Assembly: GCF_024612015.1 (NCBI RefSeq)
Contig: NZ_CP102512.1
Coordinates: 310,001-374,000 of the forward strand
Direction: 5' to 3'
Source: Streptomyces sp. CA-210063
GTDB taxonomy: Bacteria; Actinomycetota; Actinomycetes; Streptomycetales; Streptomycetaceae
DNA: 64,000 nucleotides
Shown in pieces: positions 45,894 through 54,479 of this stretch. The notes below the pieces were generated by a model. That model was not told where the DNA came from. It made no database searches and saw only the letters and a program-made list of their open reading frames with translations. Made by a program: the position numbers and the translations under genes. Numbering within the stretch: position 1 is the first letter of the stretch; each line of letters opens with the position of its first letter.

Positions 45894-46342
45894 CGGGGGT
45901 CCTTCGGGGTTGCGGGGCCTTCCGGCACGACGGCCACGGTCACGGCGCTGACAACCGGCTCGCCGTCGGCGTCCCGGTACTCGGTGACGCGCTCGCTGAA
46001 CAGCAGCCGGCCGCTGCGGCCCTGCTTCTCCCAGCTGCGTCCGGGGACGGTGTGCGCGTAGAGCGTCTCGCCGGCGCGCACCGGGCGGTGGTACTCGAAG
46101 TGCTGCTCGGCGTGGAGTCCGCCGCCGCCCTCGGCCATCACGCCGGGGCCGGCGCCGGACCCGAACCACTCCTGGTCCGGCTTGGGCCGCAGGTGGTAGT
46201 CGGGGTCGTAGTGGGCGCTCGCCATGGTGAAGGTGGGCGGTGCGAGGGCCGACTCGCCCTGGTACGCCGGGTTCTCGTCGCCGATGGCGCGGGCGAACAT
46301 CATGATGTGTCCGGCCTCGACGGGGAACGTTTGCCCTGTCAT
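45890..46342 (-). CDS. MaoC-N-like hydratase partner, ChsH2 N-terminal-type
   Basis: 150 residues. FARAIGDENPAYQGESALAPPTF and the HYDPDYHL segment belong to the N-terminal (FAS1-dehydratase-like) MaoC domain, which lacks the usual catalytic D-x4-H but shapes the pocket in ChsH2. No DUF35 domain is attached, unlike ChsH2; separate DUF35 proteins lie elsewhere in the window. Translation is coupled to the catalytic partner. Confidence 0.8.
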   Translation of the reverse strand: MTGQTFPVEAGHIMMFARAIGDENPAYQGESALAPPTFTMASAHYDPDYHLRPKPDQEWFGSGAGPGVMAEGGGGLHAEQHFEYHRPVRAGETLYAHTVPGRSWEKQGRSGRLLFSERVTEYRDADGEPVVSAVTVAVVPEGPATPKDPR

Positions 46343-46359
46343 CTTCGTAGGCTCCTCGG

Positions 46360-47202
46360 TCAGTAGGGCAGGAACGCGTCGCGGGTGGCGTCGTCCGGGT
46401 CGAAGTCCGGGGGCAGGCCCTCGAACTTCGGCTCCCGCTTCTCCATGAAGCTCGCCACGCCCTCCCGGAAGTCCGGTGAGCCCGCGAAGAACTCCATGGC
46501 GGAGTAGGAGCGGGCCAGGGCGTCGGTGAAGGTGCGGTCGAGGTCGCCGTACACCTGGTGGCGCAGGACGGCCATGGCGCGCGGTGAGCAGTTGCGGGCG
46601 ATGTCCCGGGCGTAGGCGCGGGCGGCGTCGAGCAGGTCCTCCGGTTCGACGACCCGGCTGACGAGGCCGAGGTCCTTCGCCTCGTCGGCGTCGAAGACCC
46701 GGCCGGAGAGCAGCAGGTCGAGCGCGTTCTCCAGACCGATGACGCGCGGCAGCACGTACGGCAGGTTGTACTCGCCGGCCAGGCCGCGCCGGGTGAAGGC
46801 GGTGGTGAAGCGGGCGCCGCGGGCGGCGAAACGGACGTCGCAGATGAGCGCCTGGACCAGGCCGATGCCGGCGCAGGCGCCGTTGATCGCGGCGATCACC
46901 GGCTTCGGCATGTCGCGCCTGCTGTACATGGGGACGCGGGCCTGGAGGTTGAGGGACTGCCCCGGCTGCGCGTTCTGCTCCAGGCGCTGGACGTCCATGC
47001 CGGGGCAGAAGGCCCTGCCGGCGGCGGTGACGATCACGACGCGGACGGCTGGGTCCTGGGCTGCCTCGTCGAGAAGCGCGAAGAAGCGGTTCTCCATGGG
47101 GATGCTCCAGGCGTTCTTCCGCTCGGGCCTGTTGAGGGTGAGCGTGGCCACGCCGTCCTCGTCGATCTCGTACAGCACCAGTTCCTGAGCCTCGTCGGGC
47201 AT
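46360..47202 (-). CDS. Enoyl-CoA hydratase/isomerase (crotonase)
   Basis: 280 residues: LTLNRPERKNAWSIPM, AFCPGMDVQRL, AAINGACAGIGLVQALICD, FTRRGLAGEYNLPYVLPR. It shares architecture with the crotonase at 39788. Located between the thioesterase and the MaoC pair on the same strand with tight spacing. Confidence 0.88.
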   Translation of the reverse strand: MPDEAQELVLYEIDEDGVATLTLNRPERKNAWSIPMENRFFALLDEAAQDPAVRVVIVTAAGRAFCPGMDVQRLEQNAQPGQSLNLQARVPMYSRRDMPKPVIAAINGACAGIGLVQALICDVRFAARGARFTTAFTRRGLAGEYNLPYVLPRVIGLENALDLLLSGRVFDADEAKDLGLVSRVVEPEDLLDAARAYARDIARNCSPRAMAVLRHQVYGDLDRTFTDALARSYSAMEFFAGSPDFREGVASFMEKREPKFEGLPPDFDPDDATRDAFLPY

Positions 47203-47206
47203 CGCG

Positions 47207-47710
47207 TCACTCCTCGGTCAGCGGTTCGGCCAGGGGTTCGATGGGGTCGCCGACGCCCGGCCGCTCCCCGGAGATGGTCACCACGACCTGCCCCCGCGCG
47301 CAGATACGTCCGCCGGCCATCACGTCGACGTCGGCGAAGTGCACCCTGCGGCCGCGCCTGACGCAGCGCGCGTAGGCGACGGCCTCCGGGCCCCGGGCGG
47401 GCGCGAGGTACTGCACCGACATCGACACCGTGCTGAGCCGGCTCCCCTTGGTGAAGTCGTGCCCGGCGATCACGGCGCCGGCGCCGGCGGTGTCGATGAG
47501 CGCCGAGATCACCCCGCCGTGGAAGACGTCCTCGTGGGCGGAGAGGGACTCGGCGTAGGGGAGCACGATCTCCACGGCTTCCGGGTCCCAGCGGGTCACC
47601 CGGATGCGGCAGCGGCGGTTGAAGGCGACCCCGCGCTCCCAGCGGGCGCGGAACCACGCCCGGCGTTCGCGCTGCTCCTGTTCGGTGAGGGTCCTCGCCG
47701 CGACGGTCAT
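47207..47710 (-). CDS. PaaI-type hotdog thioesterase
   Basis: 167 residues; the ATG at 47710 is preferred over a GTG six bases earlier because GGAGG lies at the right distance. HEDVFHGGVISALIDTAGAGAV is the PaaI thioesterase motif (HGG), and TVSMSVQYLAPARG supports it. It would hydrolyse acyl-CoA that builds up, sparing CoA. First gene of the leftward operon to 42898. Confidence 0.83.
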   Translation of the reverse strand: MTVAARTLTEQEQRERRAWFRARWERGVAFNRRCRIRVTRWDPEAVEIVLPYAESLSAHEDVFHGGVISALIDTAGAGAVIAGHDFTKGSRLSTVSMSVQYLAPARGPEAVAYARCVRRGRRVHFADVDVMAGGRICARGQVVVTISGERPGVGDPIEPLAEPLTEE

Positions 47711-47855
47711 CAGCACGCCCTCCGGTCTCGGCCTGCGGCCGATCTATATAGTTACATGAATTGGATAGTTGAAGCAATCAAGCAGGGCTTGATCTCGATG
47801 CTAGATGTATTATTTATATAACTGATTGCCTGTCTGTGAACAGAGGGAGAGCTCG
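47711..47855. promoter_or_regulatory. AT-rich divergent promoter region
   Basis: Contains CTATATAGTTACATGAATTG, the dyad ATCAAGC/GCTTGAT (47777 and 47787), GCTAGATGTATTATTTATAT and ACTGATTGCC (47821). The last two mirror TTAGATAATTATA...ACTGATTGC at 53091. It feeds the thioesterase operon leftward and the CoA-transferase rightward. Confidence 0.55.
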
Positions 47856-49052
47856 ATGCCGTCGACCGCCCTGGCCGGGATCCGTGTCCTCGATCTGTCC
47901 CGCATCCTCGCGGCCCCCCTGGCCACCCAGATGCTGGCCGACCTGGGCGCGGAGGTGATCAAGGTGGAACGGCCGGGTTCGGGCGACGACTCGCGGACGT
48001 ACGGGCCGCCGTTCGCGCAGGGGACGGACACCGCCGCCTTCTATCTCTCCTGCAACCGCAACAAGCGGTCGGTCACCGTCAACCACGCCACCGCCGAGGG
48101 GCAGGAGTTGATCCGCGCGCTCGCCGCCCGGTCGGACGTGCTGGTGGAGAACTTCCGCGCGGGGACGCTCGCGAAGTACGGGCTCGACCACGAGAGCCTG
48201 CGGGAGCTCAACCCCCGGCTGGTCTACCTCTCCGTGACGGGCTTCGGCCAGACCGGGCCGTACGCCTCGCGGCCCGGCTACGACGGCATCTTCCAGGCCA
48301 TGTCCGGGATGATGAGCGTCTCCGGGCATCCCGAGGAGCCCATGAAGGTCGGCGTCAGCATGGTCGACATCCTCACGGGGCTGTACGCGTCCACGGCCGT
48401 GCTGGCCGCGCTGCGGCACCGGGACGCCACCGGGGAGGGCCAGTTCATCGATCTGTCCCTGCTGGACTGCGGTCTCGCCTCGCTGTCGCACTTCGCGATG
48501 AACTACCTGGTCTCCGGCGAGGTGCCGCGGCGGCGCGGCAACGGCGGTTACGGCGGGATCCCCTCCCAGGCCTTCCAGTGCTCGGACAAACCGATCTTCC
48601 TCGTCGCCGGCAACGACAAGCAGTTCGCCGGGTTCTGCGCGGCGGCCGGTCGCACCGATCTGCTTCAGGATGCCCGGTTCGCCACGACGTCCGCGCGGAT
48701 CGCGCACCGTGAGGAGATACTGCCGGTGCTGGCGGCGATCCTGCGGACCCGGACGCGGGACGAGTGGCTCGTGGTGCTCGACGAACACGACGTCCCTGCG
48801 GGGCCGTTCAACGAGCTGCCCGAGGTCTTCGCCGATCCGCAGATCCAGCACCGGGAGATGCTGGTCGACGTCGAGGACCCCGTGTCCGGGCGGCTGTCGT
48901 TGCTCGCCAATCCGATCCGGTTCTCGGCGACACCGGTCGAGGGGTACGTGGCGCCGCCGGCGCTGGGGGAGCATACGGCGGAAGTCCTCGCGGCCTTGGT
49001 GGGGGTGACGGATAGTCAGCTTACGCAGCTGCGGGTGCGGGGGGTCGTGTAA
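47856..49052 (+). CDS. CaiB/BaiF-family (type III) CoA-transferase
   Basis: 398 residues from the ATG at 47856 (GAGGGAGAG upstream). VLDLSRILAAPLATQMLADLGAEVIKVERPG and SCNRNKRSVTVNH are the type III CoA-transferase signature; the catalytic Asp is expected in the segment around RPGYDGIFQAMSG or the later SLLDCGLASL. It transfers CoA between acids, giving an ATP-free way to activate the substrate. Confidence 0.9.
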   Translation: MPSTALAGIRVLDLSRILAAPLATQMLADLGAEVIKVERPGSGDDSRTYGPPFAQGTDTAAFYLSCNRNKRSVTVNHATAEGQELIRALAARSDVLVENFRAGTLAKYGLDHESLRELNPRLVYLSVTGFGQTGPYASRPGYDGIFQAMSGMMSVSGHPEEPMKVGVSMVDILTGLYASTAVLAALRHRDATGEGQFIDLSLLDCGLASLSHFAMNYLVSGEVPRRRGNGGYGGIPSQAFQCSDKPIFLVAGNDKQFAGFCAAAGRTDLLQDARFATTSARIAHREEILPVLAAILRTRTRDEWLVVLDEHDVPAGPFNELPEVFADPQIQHREMLVDVEDPVSGRLSLLANPIRFSATPVEGYVAPPALGEHTAEVLAALVGVTDSQLTQLRVRGVV

Positions 49053-49063
49053 CGGCGTTTCCT

Positions 49064-49348
49064 CGCCCCCGCCGCCCCTACCCGTCCCATCCCAGAGGGC
49101 TGTGCCCCCAGACCCCCCTCGGTCGGTTGGTTGACTGCGGGCGAGTGGGGGCTTGTCGCGCAGTTCCCCGCGCCCCTGAAAGACGACGGCCTTGCGGGCC
49201 TACCGTCTCCTGAAGGGCCGCAGGCCCCTTCAGGGGCGCGGGGAACTGCGCGATCAGCCCCCACCTACCCGCAGACAGGCAACGACCCTCAAAGGGGGGT
49301 CTGGGGGCGCAGCCCCCTGGGATGGGACGGGTAGGGGCGGCGGGGGCG
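49064..49348. repeat. Long nested inverted repeat between convergent genes
   Basis: Outer arms of 55 bases (49064-49118 and 49294-49348) are complementary except for two positions. Inside, GTGGGGGCTTGTCGCGCAG and onward (49145-49180) pairs with the stretch ending CAGCCCCCAC (to 49263). An innermost GGCC/GGCC stem closes it. It can fold into a single long hairpin and probably ends transcription from both sides. Such GC-rich palindromes recur between Streptomyces genes. Confidence 0.85.
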
Positions 49349-49377
49349 ATAAACCCTGTCCCGCGCAACCCCCCTGT

Positions 49378-50133
49378 TCACCCGATCAGCGTCCGCCCGC
49401 CCTCCAACATCAGCGTCGCCCCCGTCAGATACGCCATGTCGTCGCTGACCAGCGCGGCCACGGCCCGGCCGATGTCCGTCTCCGGGTCGCCCATCCGGCC
49501 CAGCGGGATACCCGCGAGCACCCGCTCGGCCTTCTCCGGGTGGGCGGTGAAGTACGCCTCCGCCGCCGGGCTGAGCGCGGCCGGGCAGACGACGTTCACG
49601 CGGATCCCGTACGGCCCCCACTCCCGCGCGGCGACCCGTGTCAGGCCCCGGACGGCCTCCTTGGCCATCGCGTACGCGGCGAAGTTCGCCTCTCCCTGCA
49701 CCGCGGCCGACGAGCCGAGGTTGACGACACTGCCTCGGGCGGCCTTCAGATGGGGCAGGGCCGCCCGCATGGCGTGGAAGGTGGCCAACGGGCCGCTGCG
49801 GTAGGCGAGTTCGACGTCGTCGTACGACGTCTCCTCCAGTCGGCGCTGCACGGAGCTCTGCGCGTTGTTGACGAGGACGTCGAGGCCGCCGAACTCCCGT
49901 ACCGTCTCGGCCACCATACGGTCGACGTCCGCGCCCTCGCCCACATCCCCCACGACCGCGTGCGCCCGCCCCCCGCGCTCGGCGATCTCGGCGACCGTGT
50001 CCTTGAGCTTCCCGGCCGTTCGGCCGGTGATCACCACGGCCGCGCCCTCGGCGGCCAGCGCGAGCGCGATACCTCGTCCCACGCCCTGCCCGCCGCCGGT
50101 GACCAGGGCCGATTTACCCGACAACCGCTGCAT
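49378..50133 (-). CDS. SDR-family oxidoreductase
   Basis: 251 residues from the ATG at 50133. TGGGQGVGRGIALAL, TGRTAGKL (NADP-type Arg), VNNAQSSV, GSSAAVQGEANFAAYAMAKEA (Tyr-x3-Lys) and VVCPAALSP. Probably a hydroxyacyl-CoA dehydrogenase or ketoreductase. Its start overlaps the SnoaL-like stop (TGATG), the last gene of a four-gene leftward operon. Confidence 0.87.
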   Translation of the reverse strand: MQRLSGKSALVTGGGQGVGRGIALALAAEGAAVVITGRTAGKLKDTVAEIAERGGRAHAVVGDVGEGADVDRMVAETVREFGGLDVLVNNAQSSVQRRLEETSYDDVELAYRSGPLATFHAMRAALPHLKAARGSVVNLGSSAAVQGEANFAAYAMAKEAVRGLTRVAAREWGPYGIRVNVVCPAALSPAAEAYFTAHPEKAERVLAGIPLGRMGDPETDIGRAVAALVSDDMAYLTGATLMLEGGRTLIG

Positions 50134-50654
50134 CACGTCTCCGTCCAGTCCTTCCAGAAGGCCGCCCAGGTGGGGAAGGCGTCGGGCAGCGCCGGTGCTC
50201 CGGCGCCCTCCCAGCCGTTGAAGCCCACGTCCTGGGGGCGCTCGGTCACATCGGCCGCGTACCAGTGCTGCTCGCGGCGCCGGGAGAAGTACCACTCGCC
50301 GTCCACGCGCGCGTACTCGTCGAGATAGCGGATGGCCATGACGATCCACCGCTCCCCCACCTCGTGCTCGGCCCGGCAGTAGACGGAGCCGGTGGCGGTG
50401 TCGCGGCCGGTGAACTCGATCCGGTGGCCGCAGATCTGGTGGATCGAGCGGTGGAAGCCGCGGACGAGGGGTTCGATGTGCGCCCGTAGTACGTCTCTGC
50501 CGCGCCCGTGGCGACCCATGTCGACGTCGGGCCGGAAGCAGCCCACCCAGGCGTCGAGGTCGCGGGCGTCCACGGCCAGTGCGTAGCGGACGGGCAACTG
50601 CTGGACGGCCAGGTGGGATTCGATGCGGTCGACGCGCTCCTCGATCGGCGTCAC
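50133..50654 (-). CDS. SnoaL-like/NTF2-fold protein
   Basis: 173 residues from a GTG overlapping the preceding dehydrogenase stop (GTGA). VQQLPVRYALAVDARDLDAWVGCF, then a string of strands with HRSIHQICGHRIEF and DEYARVDGEWYFSRRRE, is the bile-acid dehydratase/SnoaL pattern. Members act as dehydratases, isomerases or epoxide hydrolases on hydrophobic rings. A catalytic Asp-His dyad is plausible but not proven. Confidence 0.78.
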   Translation of the reverse strand: MTPIEERVDRIESHLAVQQLPVRYALAVDARDLDAWVGCFRPDVDMGRHGRGRDVLRAHIEPLVRGFHRSIHQICGHRIEFTGRDTATGSVYCRAEHEVGERWIVMAIRYLDEYARVDGEWYFSRRREQHWYAADVTERPQDVGFNGWEGAGAPALPDAFPTWAAFWKDWTET

Positions 50655-51829
50655 GGCCGTGGCTCCTTCGGCAGGCCGAGGAGCTGTTCCCCGATGATGT
50701 TGCGCTGGATCTCGCTGGACCCGCCGTAGATCGTCTCCGCGAGGGAGAGCAGGAAGGAGCGCTGCCGCATGTCCAGGCCGTAGTCCTCGCCCACGATCTG
50801 CCCGGCCGGGCCGGCCAACTCCATGGCCAGGTGTCCGAGTTGCTGGTGGCGTGTCGAGGCGTACAGCTTGGCCGTCGTGGCCTGGGCTCCGGGGGTTCGG
50901 CCCGCGGTCAGTTCGGCGAGGGTGCGCAGGTTGGTGGTGCGCATGATGCGTACGGAGATCCAGGCGTCGACGATCCGGCGGCGCAGCATCGGGTCGTCGA
51001 GCGCGCCCCGTTCGCGGGCCAGGTCGATCAGGGCCTCGGCCTCCCGTTCGAAGCCGAGCTGCTGGGGCAGGAGCGTGGTGCCGCGCTCGATCCCGAGGGT
51101 GGCCATCGCCGTGCGCCAGCCCTGGCCCACCTCGCCGACGGCCATGTCCGCGTGAGTCCGCGCGTCCGAGAGGAACACCTCGGCGAACTCGTCCTGGCCG
51201 GCGAGGTTGCGGATGGGGCGGATCTCCACGCCCGGCTGGTCCGTCGGAAGGAGCAGCAGCGTGAGGCCCTTGTGCCGTACGGAGTCCGGGTCGGTGCGGG
51301 TGAGGACATAGAGCCAGTCGGCGTGGATGCCGAAGGAGGTCCACACCTTCTGCCCGCTGACCACCCACTCCTCGCCGTCGCGTTCGGCACGCGTGCGGAC
51401 CGACGCGAGGTCGGAGCCGGCGCCGGGTTCGCTGAAGCCCTGGCCCCACAGTTCCTCGACGGCGAGGATCGGGGGCAGGAAGCGCTTCTTCTGCTCCTCG
51501 GTGCCCATCTTGAGGAGCATCGGGCCGAGCAGGTCGAGGGCGTTGACGGTGGCCCGGTAGGGGGCGTTCGCACGGGCGTACTCGTACTCGAAGACGATCT
51601 CCTCGAGGAGTCCGAGCCCTCTGCCGCCGTACTCCTCGGGCCAGGCGACGCCCAGCCAGCGCCCGGCGGACAGCTCACGGTCCCAGGCGAGGCGGACCTC
51701 CCAGGCCGCTCCGTCGGTGGGGCCGCCCACGCCCCGGTGCTCGGCGAACTCACCCACCAGGTGGTCCGCCAGCCAGTCCCGCAGTTCGTCGCGGAAGTCG
51801 CGTACCGCGGGCCCGAAGTCCACTTCCAT
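50651..51829 (-). CDS. Acyl-CoA dehydrogenase, FadE29/ChsE2-like
   Basis: 392 residues from the ATG at 51829. GFSEPGAGSDLASVRTRA, VSGQKVWTSFGIHADWLYVLTR and ETIYGGSSEIQRNIIGEQLLGLP. The C-terminal signature matches the alpha-type chain of heterotetrameric dehydrogenases for branched or steroid side chains. The partner type lies directly upstream on the same strand (51920-53038). Confidence 0.88.
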   Translation of the reverse strand: MEVDFGPAVRDFRDELRDWLADHLVGEFAEHRGVGGPTDGAAWEVRLAWDRELSAGRWLGVAWPEEYGGRGLGLLEEIVFEYEYARANAPYRATVNALDLLGPMLLKMGTEEQKKRFLPPILAVEELWGQGFSEPGAGSDLASVRTRAERDGEEWVVSGQKVWTSFGIHADWLYVLTRTDPDSVRHKGLTLLLLPTDQPGVEIRPIRNLAGQDEFAEVFLSDARTHADMAVGEVGQGWRTAMATLGIERGTTLLPQQLGFEREAEALIDLARERGALDDPMLRRRIVDAWISVRIMRTTNLRTLAELTAGRTPGAQATTAKLYASTRHQQLGHLAMELAGPAGQIVGEDYGLDMRQRSFLLSLAETIYGGSSEIQRNIIGEQLLGLPKEPRP

Positions 51830-51869
51830 GTCTGCGTTCTCCTGGGGTCTAGAAGGGTCTCGGAGGGGA

Positions 51870-51940
51870 CTCGGATACCGAGCCGGGCAGGGTCTCGGCA
51901 TCCGAGCCGGGCAGAGGGCTCAGATGCCGAGCCGCGTGGC
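51870..51940. repeat. Three 24-bp direct repeats, each a small dyad
   Basis: Units begin at 51870, 51894 and about 51919: CTCGGATACCGAGCCGGGCA, CTCGGCATCCGAGCCGGGCA, CTCAGATGCCGAGCCGCG. Each holds CTCGG-N3-CCGAG and can form a hairpin. The last overlaps the 3' end of the upstream dehydrogenase gene. The array fills the spacer between the two dehydrogenase genes and may tune their ratio. Confidence 0.7.
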
Positions 51941-53038
51941 GAGCAGTTCCCGGTGGTGCGACGGCGTGCCGAGCAGCACCTCGGAGCTCTTGGCCCGCTT
52001 GAAGTACAGGTGGGCGGGGTGTTCCCAGGTGAAGCCGATCCCGCCGTGGACCTGGATGTTGTCGCCGGCGACCCTGGTGAACGTCTCCGAGCAGAAGGTC
52101 TGGGCGAGGGCCGCCGCGATCGCGGTCTCGGTCTCGTCGCCGGCATCCAGGGCCCACAGCCCGGCGTACGCGGCCGAGCGGGCGGACTCGATGTCCACCA
52201 GCATGTCGGCGCACTTGTGCTTGATCCCCTGGAACGAGCCGATGGGCCGCCCGTACTGCACGCGGATCTTGGCGTACTCCACGGCGGCGTCCAGCGCGGC
52301 CGCCGCTCCCCCGGCCTGTTCCGCGGCGAGCAGGACGGAGGCGGTGGCGAGGGTGCGTTCGAGGGCGGGCCATGCCGTGCCCTCGGTGCCGACCAGGCGG
52401 GCGGGGGTGTCCGTGAACTCCAGACGGGCCTGCTTGCGGGTCTGGTCGAGGGTGGGCAGAGACGTACGGTCGAGGCCCGGCGCGTCGGCCCCGACCGCGA
52501 GGAGGCTGATGCCGCAGGGGGTACGGGCGGCGACCAGGAGCAGGTCGGCGAGATGGCCGTCGGGGACGTAGGTCTTCGTGCCGGTCAGCTGCCATCCGGT
52601 GGCCCTCTCGCGGGCGGTGAGCCCGATGCCCTGCGCGTCCCAGCGGCCGTCGTCCTCGGTGAGCGCCAGGGTGGCCACCGTCGCGCCGGAGGCGATGCCC
52701 GGCAGGAGGTCACGTCGTGCCCGCTCGTCGTCGCAGCGCAGCAGGGCCTCGGCGGCCAGGGCGACGGTGGCGAAGTACGGCCCGCACAGCAGCGCGCGGC
52801 CCGCCTCCTCGAAGACGATGCCGAGGTCGACGTAGCCGAAACCCGAGCCGCCGTACTCCTCCGGCACGGCGAGTCCCTGTAGGCCGAGTTCGCCGGCCAT
52901 CCGCCGCCAGAGGACGGGGTCGTGGCCGCGCGGATCGGCGGCCAGCCGGCGCACGGCCGCCTCGTCGGAGTACTTGGCGAGGAACGACCGGACGACCTTG
53001 CGCAGTTCGTCCTGTTCCTCGCTGAAGGTGAGATCCAT
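51920..53038 (-). CDS. Acyl-CoA dehydrogenase, FadE28/ChsE1-like
   Basis: 372 residues from the ATG at 53038. [59 protein letters not shown] and [24 protein letters not shown]. The ending is typical of the second chain of the FadE28/FadE29 type, which needs its partner to bind FAD. About 48% of positions by eye seem shared with the paralogue at 58251, an impression rather than a computed value. Confidence 0.87.
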   Translation of the reverse strand: MDLTFSEEQDELRKVVRSFLAKYSDEAAVRRLAADPRGHDPVLWRRMAGELGLQGLAVPEEYGGSGFGYVDLGIVFEEAGRALLCGPYFATVALAAEALLRCDDERARRDLLPGIASGATVATLALTEDDGRWDAQGIGLTARERATGWQLTGTKTYVPDGHLADLLLVAARTPCGISLLAVGADAPGLDRTSLPTLDQTRKQARLEFTDTPARLVGTEGTAWPALERTLATASVLLAAEQAGGAAAALDAAVEYAKIRVQYGRPIGSFQGIKHKCADMLVDIESARSAAYAGLWALDAGDETETAIAAALAQTFCSETFTRVAGDNIQVHGGIGFTWEHPAHLYFKRAKSSEVLLGTPSHHRELLATRLGI

Positions 53039-53090
53039 GCCGAGCTTCCCGTCCTCGCCTGCCGACCGCTTGCCCACACACTCCACGATA

Positions 53091-53107
53091 CAGTTAGATA
53101 ATTATAG
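53091..53107. promoter_or_regulatory. 17-bp AT-rich box, copy 2
   Basis: CAGTTAGATAATTATAG is identical to 41620-41636. It lies between divergent genes (dehydrogenase to the left, crotonase to the right), 47 bases before the crotonase GTG. ACTGATTGCACC follows, and ACTGATTGCC also follows the AT-rich box at 47815. Confidence 0.65.
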
Positions 53108-53137
53108 TATCCGCACTGATTGCACCAGGAGGGCGAC

Positions 53138-53959
53138 GTGACCGATCCGTACGCAGCGTTCGGGAGCCTGACCTTCGAGCGGCCGGCGCCCGGCGTGCTC
53201 CGCGTCGTGCTCGACGCGCCGCACCTCAATGCGGTGGATCCGGAGATGCACGGCGAGCTGGCCGACGTCTGGCGGGTGATCGACCGGGACGAGCAGACGC
53301 GTGCCGTGCTGGTCCAGGGGGCCGGCCGGGCCTTCTCGGCCGGCGGGACCTTCGACTCCATCGAAGCGCTGACCGAGGACCACGCGGTGCGGGCCCGGGT
53401 CATGCGCGAGGCGCGGGACATGGTATATGGAGTGATGAACTGCTCCAAGCCCGTGGTGTCCGCCATCCACGGTCCGGCGGTCGGCGCCGGGCTGGTCATC
53501 GGGATGCTCGCGGACATCTCCATCGCCGCGCGCACCGCGAAGATCGTCGACGGGCACACCCGCCTCGGGGTCGCCGCCGGTGACCATGCCGCGATCTGCT
53601 GGCCGCTGCTGTGCGGCATGGCCAAGGCCAAGTACTACCTGCTGACCTGCGAGACCCTCACCGGCGAGGAGGCGGAGCGGATCGGCCTGGTGTCGAAGTG
53701 CGTGGACGACGACGAGGTCCACGCGGAGGGCCTGCGCGTGGCGACCGTCCTGGCCGCCGGCCCCGCCAGCGCGATCAGCTGGACCAAGCGGTCCCTCAAC
53801 CACTGGTACCGCACCGCCCAGCCGATCTTCGAGGCCTCGCTGGGGCTGGAGTTCTTCGGGTTCGGCGGACACGAGGTCGTCGAGGGACTGGCGGCCCACC
53901 GCGAGAAGCGTTCCCCGGACTTCGAGGGTGTGGCAGGCAAGCACCCGCTCGATCTCTGA
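53138..53959 (+). CDS. Enoyl-CoA hydratase/isomerase (crotonase)
   Basis: 273 residues from a GTG with AGGAGGG upstream. [65 protein letters not shown]. Similar to the crotonase at 57438 (FSAGG, GDGG/GDHA). Followed after 22 bases by a MaoC-like gene in the same direction. Confidence 0.88.
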   Translation: MTDPYAAFGSLTFERPAPGVLRVVLDAPHLNAVDPEMHGELADVWRVIDRDEQTRAVLVQGAGRAFSAGGTFDSIEALTEDHAVRARVMREARDMVYGVMNCSKPVVSAIHGPAVGAGLVIGMLADISIAARTAKIVDGHTRLGVAAGDHAAICWPLLCGMAKAKYYLLTCETLTGEEAERIGLVSKCVDDDEVHAEGLRVATVLAAGPASAISWTKRSLNHWYRTAQPIFEASLGLEFFGFGGHEVVEGLAAHREKRSPDFEGVAGKHPLDL

Positions 53960-53981
53960 CCCCATCAACAAGGAACCGATC

Positions 53982-54479
53982 ATGACGCTGCAGCAGACCA
54001 CCGAAGTCCCCCCGCTGGTCCGGGGGTTGACCTACGAGGAGATGCCGGTCGGGCAGGTCTTCCGAACCGCCCGCCGGACCGTCACCGAGACCGACCTCGT
54101 CAATTTCGTCACCTGGGGCGGCTTCACCGAGCCGCTGTTCTGGGACGCCACACACGCGGCGGAGGGCGGGTACACCGGCCGGCTGGTCCCGGGCGGCCTG
54201 ACGTACTGCCTCGCCGAAGGGCTCGTCCTCCAGACCAATGTGCTGCACGGTACGGGCCTCGCCTTCCTGCACATGGAACTGACCGTGCGGGGGCCGGTGT
54301 ACGTCGGGGACACGCTCCACGCGATCGTGGAGACGACGGGCTGCCGCCCGTCCAGCAAGCCGGGGCGGGGTGTGGTGACCAGCCGGATCACCGTACGCAA
54401 TCAGCGGGACGAGGAGGTGCTCGTCTACACGCCGGTGCGGCTGATCCGGGGCAAGGACTACGTGGCCGAAACGCGTTGA
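53982..54479 (+). CDS. MaoC-like hotdog hydratase
   Basis: 165 residues. RTVTETDLVNFVTWGGFTEPLFWD is the start of a MaoC dehydratase domain, with GRLVPGGLTYCLAEGLV where the hydratase motif lies; the usual D-x4-H reads differently (F-T-E-P-L-F-W-D), so activity is uncertain. It belongs with the crotonase upstream. Its last 22 bases overlap the 3' end of the opposite gene. Confidence 0.78.
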   Translation: MTLQQTTEVPPLVRGLTYEEMPVGQVFRTARRTVTETDLVNFVTWGGFTEPLFWDATHAAEGGYTGRLVPGGLTYCLAEGLVLQTNVLHGTGLAFLHMELTVRGPVYVGDTLHAIVETTGCRPSSKPGRGVVTSRITVRNQRDEEVLVYTPVRLIRGKDYVAETR

